A DNA stretch of 9,006 nucleotides from Methylotetracoccus sp. GTDB taxonomy: Bacteria; Pseudomonadota; Gammaproteobacteria; Methylococcales; Methylococcaceae. Positions within the stretch are counted from its first letter, which is position 1, and each line of letters starts with the position of its first letter. Below the pieces are notes generated by a model that did not search any database, had not been told where the DNA came from, and saw only the letters and a list, made by a program, of their open reading frames with translations. The translations under genes were made by a program, and so were the position numbers. This document shows, piece after piece, positions 1-6,902 of this stretch. The stretch spans positions 1 to 9,006 of the forward strand of contig JALORT010000088.1 in the NCBI GenBank assembly GCA_025458755.1. Direction: 5' to 3'.

Positions 1-142
1 CCCGGGACCGCACACTGGCTCCGCGCCATCCGTTCCGGGCTGCCGCCAGGGCTTTGCCCATGCCTTTTCCGACCCGCGTCCGGGTGAACACATCCAAGCC
101 CCACCATGAATGATCGCAACCTCCAGTGAGGACCACTTATCG
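1..142. other. Left-edge region without an assignable gene
   Basis: All three forward frames are open from the window edge and close at stops at 85-87, 107-109 and 111-113, so the tail of an upstream gene could end here. None of the three translated tails contains a motif I recognise, and I cannot choose between them. A tiny frame starting ATG at 106 closes after seven codons and is not credible as a gene. A GAGGA motif at 128-132 lies 10 bases before the ATG at 143 and is the likely ribosome binding site of the following glycosyltransferase. I see no clear promoter or terminator. Confidence 0.4.
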
Positions 143-1210
143 ATGCTTGCCGACACAAACTCCCCCGTCGCCGACTTCAGCCTCCCGAGCGACAGGGTAG
201 CCGCAGGGCCGGAATTCGCCGTCATTATTCCCACCTTTAAAGAGAAGGCCAATATTCCCGAACTGGTGGAGCGGCTACGCCGCATACTCGACGGTTTAGC
301 CTGGGAAGTCATCTTCGTCGACGACGATTCACCGGACGGGACCGCGGCATGTGCCCGGGCATTGGCCCGGGAAGACGCCCGCATTCGAGTGCTCCAGCGA
401 ATCGGTCGGCGCGGCTTGTCCTCGGCATGTATTGAAGGCATGCTGGCAAGTGCGGCACCGTTTCTGGCCGTGATGGATGCGGACTTGCAGCATGACGAGA
501 CACTGCTGCCGACAATGCTGGAGGTGCTGCGCCGCGAACCGGTCGATGTGGTGGTCGGCAGCCGCTACGTCGAAGGCGGGGGAACCGGAACGTGGGACCT
601 GTCACGGGTCCGCAAAAGCCGCTTCGCCACCAGGCTGGCGCAGGCCGCCATCAAAGTGCCGCTGCGGGACCCGATGAGCGGCTTCTTCGCGCTTCGGGCC
701 GACCTACTGCACCGTGTGGTACGCCGACTGTCATCGATCGGATTCAAGATCCTGCTCGACATTCTGGCGTCTTCCCCAACTTCGTTGAAGGTCAAGGAAC
801 TGCCCTACGAGTTCCGGGAACGCACTGCCGGCGAAAGCAAACTGGATTCGCGAGTCGCCTGGGACTTTGTGATGCTGATTCTGGACAAGACCATCGGGCG
901 CGCAGTCCCGGTGCGGTTTTTCATGTTCATGTTCGTCGGCGGTCTCGGCGTCTTCGTTCATTTTGCCGTGCTGACCGCGTTGTTCGCCGCCTTCAAGACC
1001 AGCTTCCTGGTCGGACAGAGCGGCGCGACCCTTGCGGCGATGACCTTCAATGGCGCTGGTTGTGGGGCTGGGCGACCTTCGTGCTCGCCTGCAGTATCGG
1101 CGGACTGGCGAACGTCGGCATCGCGAATTACTTGTTCCAGCAACAGACTTTCTGGGTCTTCTCCGCGATGGCCGGAATTTTGGTCGGCGTCGTCTGGAAC
1201 TACGCCGTGA
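143..1210 (+). CDS. GT2 polyprenol-phosphate glycosyltransferase with GtrA-type membrane domain, frameshifted near the C-terminus
   Basis: The protein resembles dolichol/polyprenol-phosphate mannosyltransferases, which move a sugar from a nucleotide sugar to a lipid phosphate at the cytoplasmic membrane. Residues about 25-250 form the GT-A catalytic domain: PTFKEKANI (30-38), an acidic patch VDDDSPDGT (59-67), the metal-binding DAD within MDADLQHD (111-118), and DPMSGFFALR (176-185). From about residue 255 a GtrA-like domain begins with hydrophobic segments near 260-282 and 287-300. After TFN (301-303, bases 1043-1051) the frame becomes non-homologous, Cys/Ser/Arg-rich sequence until the stop at 1210, while the expected GtrA continuation lies in another forward frame (1051-1239). 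I chose ATG 143 because GAGGA precedes it by 10 bases and it sits close to the catalytic domain. ATG 110 is in frame but has no visible ribosome binding site. The catalytic domain is intact; membrane anchoring is probably impaired unless the shift is a sequence error. Confidence 0.85.
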   Translation: MLADTNSPVADFSLPSDRVAAGPEFAVIIPTFKEKANIPELVERLRRILDGLAWEVIFVDDDSPDGTAACARALAREDARIRVLQRIGRRGLSSACIEGMLASAAPFLAVMDADLQHDETLLPTMLEVLRREPVDVVVGSRYVEGGGTGTWDLSRVRKSRFATRLAQAAIKVPLRDPMSGFFALRADLLHRVVRRLSSIGFKILLDILASSPTSLKVKELPYEFRERTAGESKLDSRVAWDFVMLILDKTIGRAVPVRFFMFMFVGGLGVFVHFAVLTALFAAFKTSFLVGQSGATLAAMTFNGAGCGAGRPSCSPAVSADWRTSASRITCSSNRLSGSSPRWPEFWSASSGTTP

Positions 1211-1239
1211 CGTCGCTTTACACGTGGCGGGCGAAATGA
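1051..1239 (+). pseudogene. Out-of-frame C-terminal half of the GtrA domain
   Basis: Reading from TGG at 1051, this frame encodes WRWLWGWATF followed by two hydrophobic stretches (around ACSIGGLANVGIANYLF and the segment ending VVWNYAVTSLYTW) and the stop TGA at 1237-1239. This is how a GtrA domain normally ends: the WNY...TW ending and the GLANVG segment are typical. It is the continuation of the glycosyltransferase at 143 but is shifted relative to it. Between TFN of the first frame and WRW of this one, GtrA proteins normally carry about 16 more residues with a conserved Asn-rich and T-Y/W-x-x-R stretch. That stretch is absent here. A deletion of 3n+1 bases, plausibly about 49, explains both the missing residues and the frame change. 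It has no start codon or ribosome binding site of its own that I can see. Confidence 0.8.
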
Positions 1240-1301
1240 CGGGCTTGCTCGCCGGCGCACCGACCGCCGCAGCGCAGAAGCACCGCGGTGGCGCGTCCGG
1301 T
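1240..1301. other. Short gap between convergent genes
   Basis: This 62-base gap separates the end of the glycosyltransferase reading (1239) from the end of the sigma-54 activator (1302, opposite strand). It contains two short perfect palindromes, CGCCGGCG (1251-1258) and CACCGCGGTG (1281-1290), but no hairpin followed by a T-run on either strand. I therefore cannot call an intrinsic terminator; termination here may be Rho-dependent or lie elsewhere. Confidence 0.4.
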
Positions 1302-2660
1302 TCAGTCCGGAGATTTGAACACCGTCGGGTTCATGCCGTAACGGCTGAGCAGCCGGTAGAACTCGGTGCGGTTGCGCTTCGCCAGCTTCGCGGCCTGTGA
1401 AACATTACCGTTCGTGCTCTGCAGCAACCGCGCGAGGTAGTTCCGCTCGAATTGCTCCTTCGCTTCCTGCAGCGGCAGAATGCTGGCAGGTGCCTCTTTC
1501 AGCGCTTTCTGCAGCAGGCTCAGCGGAATCAGCGAGGTACTGGACAACGCCAAACACTGCTCGACGACGTTTCTGAGCTGGCGGATATTGCCGGGCCAAT
1601 GGAAGGAAACCAGGAATTCCATCGCCTCGGGCGAAAACCCCCGCGCGTCGATGCCGTACGATTCGGCCAATTCTCGGAGAAAATGCTGCGCCAGCAGCGG
1701 AATGTCTTCAGGCCGTTCTTGCAGAGGCGGCAGCGTCAGCGTCACGACACTAAGACGGTAGTAGAGATCCTCGCGAAAAGTCCCATCCTTCAGCGCCTGT
1801 TCCATATCGACATGGGTGGCGCAAATGATGCGCAAATCGACCGACTCGTCCTGCGTAGCGCCGATCGGCCGAACCGCCATTTCCTGGACCGCACGGAGCA
1901 ACTTCGCCTGAAATGGCCGCGGCATCTCCCCGATCTCGTCCAGAAATAAGGTTCCCTGGTCCGCGGCGCGGAACAACCCGTCGTGATCGCGCAACGCCCC
2001 GGTAAAAGCCCCTTTGCGATAGCCGAAGAGTTCCGCCTCGAACAGGTTGTCCGGGATTGCGCTGCAGTTCACCGGAATAAATGGACCGTCCCGCGCCGGA
2101 CTGGCGTCGTGAATCGCCCGCGCGAGCAACTCTTTGCCAGTACCGCTCTGACCGCTCAGGAAGACGTTCGCCTTACCTTGGGCCAGACGGTAGGCCTGGC
2201 TCAGAAGCTCCTCCATGAGCGGGCTCTTGGTAATAATCGACTGGCGCCATGGCTCGCTTTCCTCAGACGATTCCAGCTCTGTCGCCCCGGTAAACCGGAT
2301 CGCGTCGTTGATCCGCTCGATCAGCACGCTGTGGTTGATCGGCTTCGGCGCGAAACCAAAAACACCTTGACGCGTCGCTTCGACCGCGTCCTCAATCGTG
2401 CCGTGCGCGGTCATGATGATCACCGGCAGTGTCGGATACTGCTCCTGCAACTGATTGAACAACTCCATGCCATCCAGATCATCCATACGCAGATCGGTCA
2501 CGACGACATGCGGGCGGAAAACCACCAGACGCGACAACGCTTCCTGGCCGCCGCCCACGGTTTCCACACTGAACCCGGCGGACACCAGCCGCAATTTCAA
2601 CAGACGAAGTAAATCCGGGTCGTCGTCGACGAGGAGAACTCGCCTGCGCTGGGTATTCAT
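1302..2660 (-). CDS. glrR: Sigma-54-dependent response regulator, GlrR/QseF-like
   Basis: This 452-residue NtrC-family activator has the standard three domains. The receiver (about 6-120) has acidic DDD at 12-14, the phospho-acceptor Asp56 in VVTDLRM, Thr84 and Lys106 (APKP). The AAA+ domain (about 142-370) has Walker A GQSGTGKE (170-177), the sigma-54-contacting GAFTGA loop (217-222), Walker B TLFLDEIG (237-244) and the REDLYYRLSV region. A Fis-type helix-turn-helix lies at the C-terminus (around GNVSQAAKLAKRNRTEFYRL). All residues needed for sigma-54 activation are present. Its place immediately after a QseG-like lipoprotein and a QseE-like kinase makes GlrR/QseF the best assignment; in Enterobacteriaceae GlrR activates the small RNA gene glmY. 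ATG 2660 is chosen because GAGAGG lies 10 bases upstream. An in-frame GTG at 2663 would add one residue. Its start is 7 bases after the lipoprotein stop, so co-translation is likely. The regulatory targets in this organism are unknown. Confidence 0.93.
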   Translation of the reverse strand: MNTQRRRVLLVDDDPDLLRLLKLRLVSAGFSVETVGGGQEALSRLVVFRPHVVVTDLRMDDLDGMELFNQLQEQYPTLPVIIMTAHGTIEDAVEATRQGVFGFAPKPINHSVLIERINDAIRFTGATELESSEESEPWRQSIITKSPLMEELLSQAYRLAQGKANVFLSGQSGTGKELLARAIHDASPARDGPFIPVNCSAIPDNLFEAELFGYRKGAFTGALRDHDGLFRAADQGTLFLDEIGEMPRPFQAKLLRAVQEMAVRPIGATQDESVDLRIICATHVDMEQALKDGTFREDLYYRLSVVTLTLPPLQERPEDIPLLAQHFLRELAESYGIDARGFSPEAMEFLVSFHWPGNIRQLRNVVEQCLALSSTSLIPLSLLQKALKEAPASILPLQEAKEQFERNYLARLLQSTNGNVSQAAKLAKRNRTEFYRLLSRYGMNPTVFKSPD

Positions 2661-2667
2661 CACTACA

Positions 2668-3351
2668 TTACCTCTCGGTGTCGTTAAGATCCTGCTCGAT
2701 GGACTTCAGCGCGTCGAGCTTTTCCTTCAATTGCCTGGCCTCCGCGTCCCGCGAAACCATTTGTCGGTAAATCTCTCTGGTTTGAGTCAAGGCTTGTTCC
2801 CGTTCACTCAAGGCCTCGCGCTGCTTGGTCAGCGCCTGTTTGGAACTGCTGACCGCCTGCCGGGATTCCGACAGCGCCTTCTTCATGTGATAGCGGGTAA
2901 ACTCCAGCCGCTTCCGCAAGCGCTCTCGCTCGAGCGAACGGGCGATGTTCTGCTCAGCCAGCAATCCCTGATAGGCGAGAAGGTTTCTCAGCCGCTCCTC
3001 CTGAATCTGCCCACGAAAAGCTCGAATCACCCGGCTCGTTTCGGCGAGATCACCGCATCCCTCGGTCACGAGTTGAGCCGCAAACACATACAGCAACGTC
3101 GACAGCCGCCGGCTCACCGCGTAGGTGCGCAGCAGCTTATGACATTCCGCCAGCCGTCCCGCCGGGCCGAGGCGATCGTATTCGCTACCGAAAGCCAGCA
3201 ACTGATCGGCCGACACATCAAGATGTTGCTGCACATCCGTCACCGCCGCCGGACGGCTCGGCGGACGGCGCTGCACATCGGCGCACGCGGCAAGGATCAG
3301 CGTCAGCAACCCTGCCAGTGCTGCTCGCCATACCGACTTGCGATTACGCAT
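2668..3351 (-). CDS. qseG: QseG-like outer-membrane lipoprotein with coiled coil
   Basis: The 227-residue product starts with a basic N-region, a hydrophobic core (10-20) and a lipobox L20-A21-A22-C23, so Cys23 should be lipidated. Ala24 after the Cys has no inner-membrane retention signal, suggesting outer-membrane sorting. Residues about 38-130 are helical and contain two Cys (70, 99). Residues about 132-222 are highly charged and form a predicted coiled coil with a striking run of six heptads at 157-198, mostly patterned x-x-A-L/V-S/T. By position between the kinase and the activator it matches QseG, which in enterobacteria modulates the QseE/GlrK kinase; sequence similarity to enteric QseG cannot be tested here. 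The start ATG overlaps the kinase stop by 8 bases (ATGCGTAA), indicating coupling. There is no strong ribosome binding site. The lipoprotein call is secure; the QseG name rests mainly on gene order and general architecture. Confidence 0.82.
   Translation of the reverse strand: MRNRKSVWRAALAGLLTLILAACADVQRRPPSRPAAVTDVQQHLDVSADQLLAFGSEYDRLGPAGRLAECHKLLRTYAVSRRLSTLLYVFAAQLVTEGCGDLAETSRVIRAFRGQIQEERLRNLLAYQGLLAEQNIARSLERERLRKRLEFTRYHMKKALSESRQAVSSSKQALTKQREALSEREQALTQTREIYRQMVSRDAEARQLKEKLDALKSIEQDLNDTER
2671..2676 (-). promoter_or_regulatory. Ribosome binding site of the response regulator
   Basis: The minus strand reads GAGAGG here, ending just before the TAA stop of the upstream lipoprotein gene and 10 bases before ATG 2660. 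It lies inside the last codons of the lipoprotein gene, which fits a translationally linked operon. With GTG 2663 as the alternative start the spacing would be 7, so the site supports both starts. Confidence 0.6.
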
Positions 3352-4834
3352 AAGGATCTACCGGCAAACGAACACGAAAACAGGCCCCGCTGCGGCCGGA
3401 GGGCGAGTCCACCACATCCACGATGCCCTGGTGACTTGCCACGCATTCCCGAACAATCGCGAGTCCGAGGCCAGTGCCTTTGACGCCCGCTTCTCGGCCC
3501 GAACTGGCCCGGAAAAAGGGCTCGAAAACATTGCTGCGGTCCTCCGGGCGGATTCCCGGTCCGTCATCCTGAACGGTGAGCTGGAGGAAGCCGCGCTGTT
3601 GTCGCAGACCGACGTCGATCCTGCCCCGTTCCGGCGTGTACTTGACCGCGTTCGATAACAGATTGTCGACGACAAGGCGCAACTGCTCGCGATTTCCGGA
3701 CATCACGGCCGGGTGCAGATCCTCACTCAGTACAATCGACTTGGAGCGCAAGCGCAACTCCAGATCTTTGATGACCGTGCGCACGATATCCCGGAGGTCC
3801 AGCCGCTCGAGCTTGCTGCCGTTCCGGCGGACATTGGCCGAGCCGTAATGAATCAATTCGCTGATCAAATGTTCCAGCCGGTTTGAGTTGGTGAGCATGA
3901 TCTCCACGATGCCCTGCTGTTCGGCATTGATCTCACCCACGATCTGATCCGCCAGCAGCGTCGCGCCTTCATGAATATTAGCCAGCGGCGTCTTCAACTC
4001 GTGCGAGACATTGCGCACGAAATGCTGTTTCCCCTGCTCCAGGGTTGTCAGTTGGTCGCGCAGCCATTCCAGCCTTTGGCCAAGATAGCGCAGGTCCCGT
4101 GGCCCCGATACTTCAATCGGGTCGCGCAGATTGCCCGTTCCCAACTGCCGGATTCCGCGATCGAGCTGCCGGACGGGATGGGTGATCAAATAGATGAACA
4201 GGCTGATCAACACCAGTGACGCGGGAACCAGAATACCGGTCTGGACAAGGATGCGGTTCTGCACCATGGCGGTTTGCCGCTCCAAACCGGCGACCATGCG
4301 ATCGATCAACCGACCGGACGCTTGGGCAAGATCGTCGGTGATCGGGCCCAGTTGATCGAACAAGGCAACCCGCATGTCATCGCTGGAACGGCTCCGTCCA
4401 CCCGAAGACGGCGTCGAACCGGTGAGCCGGCCCGCCACATTCGGCGTTTCAGGCAGCGGCGAATCGATTCCGGTGACCGCCAACAGCAGCCGGTCGGTGA
4501 CCTTCGCTACGGCGTCCAGCTGTGCGCGAAAATCCGGATCCGTTGAGTAGTAAGCCAACTCCGACAGGATCTGTTTGACTTGACGGTCCGTCTGGACATA
4601 CGTCTCGCGCGAATCAGGCTCCTTGAGGACCAGATACTGCTTGCCCCGCCGCTCCATATCGACCAGGCGTTTCCGAAGCAACTGCCGTTTTTCGCTGATT
4701 TGCGCGACCTGGTACGCGGTCTCCTTCGAGGCATTGGACAACTCTTCCAACGCGAGAACGCTGAACAGCACCGCAACAACGCAGGGCATCACGGTCAGCG
4801 CAAACCCGACAACGACCAGGCTGCGAAGAGACAT
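3344..4834 (-). CDS. glrK: Membrane sensor histidine kinase, GlrK/QseE-like
   Basis: From ATG 4834 the product is 496 residues: TM1 (about 5-29), a periplasmic sensor region (about 30-196), TM2 (about 197-218), a HAMP linker (219-270) and the kinase core. The H-box is NVSHELKTPL with phospho-acceptor His278. The N-box is DNLLSNAVKYT (N391, N395), the G1 box DDGPGI (423-428), the F-box NVFEPFFR, and the G2 box GTGLGLAI (453-460). All catalytic motifs are intact. It should autophosphorylate and pass phosphate to Asp56 of the neighbouring sigma-54 activator. The start is uncertain: the frame extends upstream to ATG 4867, ATG 4909 and GTG 4912, none with a good ribosome binding site. I prefer 4834 because QseE-type kinases begin a few residues before TM1. 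The periplasmic part contains a low-complexity Ser/Gly/Arg/Thr stretch around 136-152 that is probably disordered. The gene is first in a kinase-lipoprotein-regulator operon. Confidence 0.92.
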   Translation of the reverse strand: MSLRSLVVVGFALTVMPCVVAVLFSVLALEELSNASKETAYQVAQISEKRQLLRKRLVDMERRGKQYLVLKEPDSRETYVQTDRQVKQILSELAYYSTDPDFRAQLDAVAKVTDRLLLAVTGIDSPLPETPNVAGRLTGSTPSSGGRSRSSDDMRVALFDQLGPITDDLAQASGRLIDRMVAGLERQTAMVQNRILVQTGILVPASLVLISLFIYLITHPVRQLDRGIRQLGTGNLRDPIEVSGPRDLRYLGQRLEWLRDQLTTLEQGKQHFVRNVSHELKTPLANIHEGATLLADQIVGEINAEQQGIVEIMLTNSNRLEHLISELIHYGSANVRRNGSKLERLDLRDIVRTVIKDLELRLRSKSIVLSEDLHPAVMSGNREQLRLVVDNLLSNAVKYTPERGRIDVGLRQQRGFLQLTVQDDGPGIRPEDRSNVFEPFFRASSGREAGVKGTGLGLAIVRECVASHQGIVDVVDSPSGRSGACFRVRLPVDPYA

Positions 4835-4908
4835 CAGCGAGACCAGCCGAGCCAATACCACCGGCATCAACACAACCGTCGCTGCCCCTGCCGGAAAAGC
4901 GCGGTTCA

Positions 4909-5115
4909 TCACACCATGCGCAGTCGTCGCATCATGCGGCGAAGGGAAGCGGCCGGCGGAACGCCTGGAATGTCCTTGGGGTGGGACGGAATGACCCGGC
5001 GTCGGGCCGCCGATGGCAGGCGGTTGAACTGAAACGTGTCAGCACCGTGTGATGTCTTGCCATGGTTCCAACCGTCGCTCTGGAAATGACCGGTGGTATG
5101 CCTTCTCACTCTCAA
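4909..5115 (-). CDS. Doubtful 68-codon reading frame between phosphorylase and kinase genes
   Basis: A frame beginning TTG 5115 (alternative GTG 5109) overlaps the TGA stop of the thymidine phosphorylase and ends with TGA at 4911-4909, two bases into the longest possible kinase frame (GTG 4912) and sharing TGATG with ATG 4909. The product would be basic, rich in Arg, His and Pro, with no hydrophobic segment or motif I recognise. There is no clear ribosome binding site. In high-GC DNA an open frame of this size is common by chance, and the exact abutment on both genes is the only argument in its favour. Most likely this is non-coding leader of the kinase operon. In enterobacteria the equivalent place holds the small RNA gene glmY, but I see no intrinsic terminator or TGTC-N10-GACA activator site here. 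Confidence 0.15.
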   Translation of the reverse strand: MRVRRHTTGHFQSDGWNHGKTSHGADTFQFNRLPSAARRRVIPSHPKDIPGVPPAASLRRMMRRLRMV

Positions 5116-6662
5116 TAATCGACGAAATATCCGGGGACGCGCTCATTCTCGCCCATTAAAAATCCAGATCGTCGCGTCGTCAGATCCCGCGCGAAGCCGA
5201 GATTGGCCGGATACGCGGCATACACCCGGTAGAGCACCTCCCCCCGATCGACCGTGTCCCCGAGCTTCCTCAAAAGATCGACACCCGCCCCTTTGGAGAT
5301 CGGCGCTCCGGCCAGGCGGGCGACGCGGGCCAGATGCAGATTGTCGATCGCAACGACCATGCCACCTTCATCAGCGAGCACATCGAAGCTCAACGCGCCC
5401 AGCCCAAATTCCTTGTCTTGCGCCCCCTGCGCCTTGATGATCCGTCTCATTTTCTCCAGCGCCCGACCCGACTCCAGGATCTCCCGCGCGATCGCGTAAC
5501 CGTGACCGCCACGCACGTCGGGATCGAATTCGATGATGCGGCCCGCCAGCCGCAATGACTTCTCACGCAGGTCCACGGGGGCCCGCGGATCGTTCTCCAG
5601 GACATACATGATATCACGGACCTCAAGGACCGGCCCGATGCCCCGGCCGACCGGCTGGCGGCCGTCGGTGATGACGGCCTCCAGATGCAGGTTCATCCGG
5701 TCGCCGACGTACTCGAACAGCTTACGTAAGCGCATCGCATCTCGCATGTGACGGACTTTGGCGCTCGGCCCGACCGGAATATCCAGCAACAGGTGTGTCG
5801 CTCCCGCAGCCAGCTTTTTTGCCAGGATCGAAGCGACCAGTTGTCCCTGGGAATCGATCCCGAGAGGACGCTCGACCGAGATGAGAATGTCGTCAACCGG
5901 TGCCAGCCGGGTCGTGCCGCCCCAAGCCAGGCAACCGCGCTCCGTCCGAATCAGGCGGTCGAGAACATCCGGCATCAATTCGATTCGCGCCAGCACCTCC
6001 ATCGTATCGGCGGTGCCTGCGGGTGATGTGATGGCTCGGCTGGAGGTCTTCGGAATCAGCGTTCCGTGGGCCGCGACAATCGGCACGATCAGCATGGACG
6101 TGCGATTGCCCGGGATTCCGCCGATGCAATGCTTATCCGCGACCACAGGCTCATTCCAGTCCAGCCGCACCCCGGTGTCCAGCATCGCCTGCGTCAGCAG
6201 CAAAACCTCGTCACGATCGAGGCCGTTCTGGCCGGTGGCGACGAGGAATGCCGCCATCTCCATTTTGGAGTACCGATTATGGGCGATGTCGCTGGTGATG
6301 GCCCGGTATTCCTCCCCGGTCAAACGCTCACCGCCAATCTTGCGCCGCACCGCTTCCATCGATTCGGGAGGTTCCGCCTGAGCCACCCGGACCGCGCGCC
6401 CGCCTTCCGCGCACAGCTGGGCGAATGCCTGTTCGCTCAGGCCGAGCTCATCCGGCGCGACGATGCGTTCATCGTCGACGACATTGAGTACGGCTTCGAT
6501 CTGTTGACCGTCGCAGAAAACCCGCACTTTCGCGAGCGCCTGGAAGCCCTCCGCCCGGTAGATCGAACAACTTCGGTGCAGATAAGCGACATTTTCGCGA
6601 TAAGTGTCGATCGCGATTCGGCGCAATTTCAGGCGTCCCTGATTCTCGTCGTCGGCATTCAT
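5112..6662 (-). CDS. deoA: Thymidine phosphorylase, type 2 (archaeal AMP-phosphorylase-like)
   Basis: This 516-residue enzyme belongs to the thymidine/pyrimidine-nucleoside phosphorylase family, which splits thymidine with phosphate into thymine and 2-deoxyribose-1-phosphate in the cytoplasm. The family signature spans about 207-224 ([18 protein letters not shown]). The phosphate/nucleoside-binding segment is [15 protein letters not shown] (176-190), and the glycosyltransferase family 3 N-terminal helices lie around 103-165. An extra N-terminal domain of about 95 residues and the total length of about 500 distinguish it from E. coli DeoA (about 440) and place it with the type-2 form related to archaeal AMP phosphorylase. 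The true substrate could therefore be a nucleoside or a nucleoside 5'-monophosphate. The start ATG 6662 is favoured by AGGA 8 bases upstream; a longer in-frame start exists at 6704 without support. No deoxyribose operon or PRPP synthetase gene is adjacent in the window. Confidence 0.9.
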   Translation of the reverse strand: MNADDENQGRLKLRRIAIDTYRENVAYLHRSCSIYRAEGFQALAKVRVFCDGQQIEAVLNVVDDERIVAPDELGLSEQAFAQLCAEGGRAVRVAQAEPPESMEAVRRKIGGERLTGEEYRAITSDIAHNRYSKMEMAAFLVATGQNGLDRDEVLLLTQAMLDTGVRLDWNEPVVADKHCIGGIPGNRTSMLIVPIVAAHGTLIPKTSSRAITSPAGTADTMEVLARIELMPDVLDRLIRTERGCLAWGGTTRLAPVDDILISVERPLGIDSQGQLVASILAKKLAAGATHLLLDIPVGPSAKVRHMRDAMRLRKLFEYVGDRMNLHLEAVITDGRQPVGRGIGPVLEVRDIMYVLENDPRAPVDLREKSLRLAGRIIEFDPDVRGGHGYAIAREILESGRALEKMRRIIKAQGAQDKEFGLGALSFDVLADEGGMVVAIDNLHLARVARLAGAPISKGAGVDLLRKLGDTVDRGEVLYRVYAAYPANLGFARDLTTRRSGFLMGENERVPGYFVDY

Positions 6663-6670
6663 GGCACAGG

Positions 6671-6674
6671 TCCT
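6671..6674 (-). promoter_or_regulatory. Ribosome binding site of the thymidine phosphorylase
   Basis: The minus strand reads TAGGA ending at 6671, with the AGGA core exactly 8 bases before ATG 6662. This spacing decides the start in favour of 6662 over the longer in-frame start at 6704. Confidence 0.65.
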
Positions 6675-6706
6675 ACCGCTGCGTTGCTCAAACCCTGCGG
6701 GCACAC

Positions 6707-6735
6707 TTCGCCCCGCCCGGCCATACCGCTACAAT
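6707..6735 (+). promoter_or_regulatory. Possible sigma-70 promoter for the ABC transporter genes
   Basis: A TACAAT box (6730-6735) matches the -10 consensus at five of six positions. Seventeen bases upstream is TTCGCC (6707-6712), a weak -35 with three matches. Transcription would begin near 6742 and leave a leader of about 160 bases before the permease. The surrounding CCATTTCTTTTC is locally AT-rich in a high-GC region, which favours a promoter. The assignment rests on pattern only. Confidence 0.3.
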
Positions 6736-6843
6736 ACCATTTCTTTTCGACCCGCGATGTCTGCGCCTAAGCGTTCATGCCGTGGTGCGGCCACCCGGAG
6801 TGCCAATGCCGCTCGCGCCGTGACCGATACGCAGTCACCGCCG

Positions 6844-6857
6844 CGCCCGCGAGGGCG
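6844..6857 (+). repeat. Small leader hairpin with GCGA loop
   Basis: CGCCC (6844-6848), GCGA (6849-6852) and GGGCG (6853-6857) form a perfect five-base-pair stem closed by a GNRA-type tetraloop, about 45 bases before the permease start. It would be stable in RNA but has no T-run, so it is not an intrinsic terminator. It may be chance in this GC-rich leader. Confidence 0.3.
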
Positions 6858-6902
6858 GACCCGGCTGCCGTGTCGCGGGCATCACTCTGACGAACCGTCC
6901 CG

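Noticed and set aside
592..1239. A separate full gene in the alternative forward frame over the glycosyltransferase
   Set aside because: Only the part after about 1051 resembles a protein family (GtrA end); the upstream part is a shadow of the glycosyltransferase frame, so only the tail is annotated as a displaced remnant.
1240..1301. Intrinsic terminator between the convergent glycosyltransferase and response regulator
   Set aside because: Short palindromes are present, but there is no stable stem followed by a T-run in either direction.
1983..3483. Long forward-strand open frames opposite the response regulator and lipoprotein
   Set aside because: They are antisense shadows of high-GC genes, rich in Arg, Gln and Pro, with no recognisable motifs, while the minus-strand frames carry complete domain sets.
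4835..5111. Sigma-54 promoter or GlmY-like small RNA upstream of the kinase
   Set aside because: No GG-N10-GC pair with a good TGGCAC/TTGC fit, no TGTC-N10-GACA activator site and no intrinsic terminator could be found on the minus strand.
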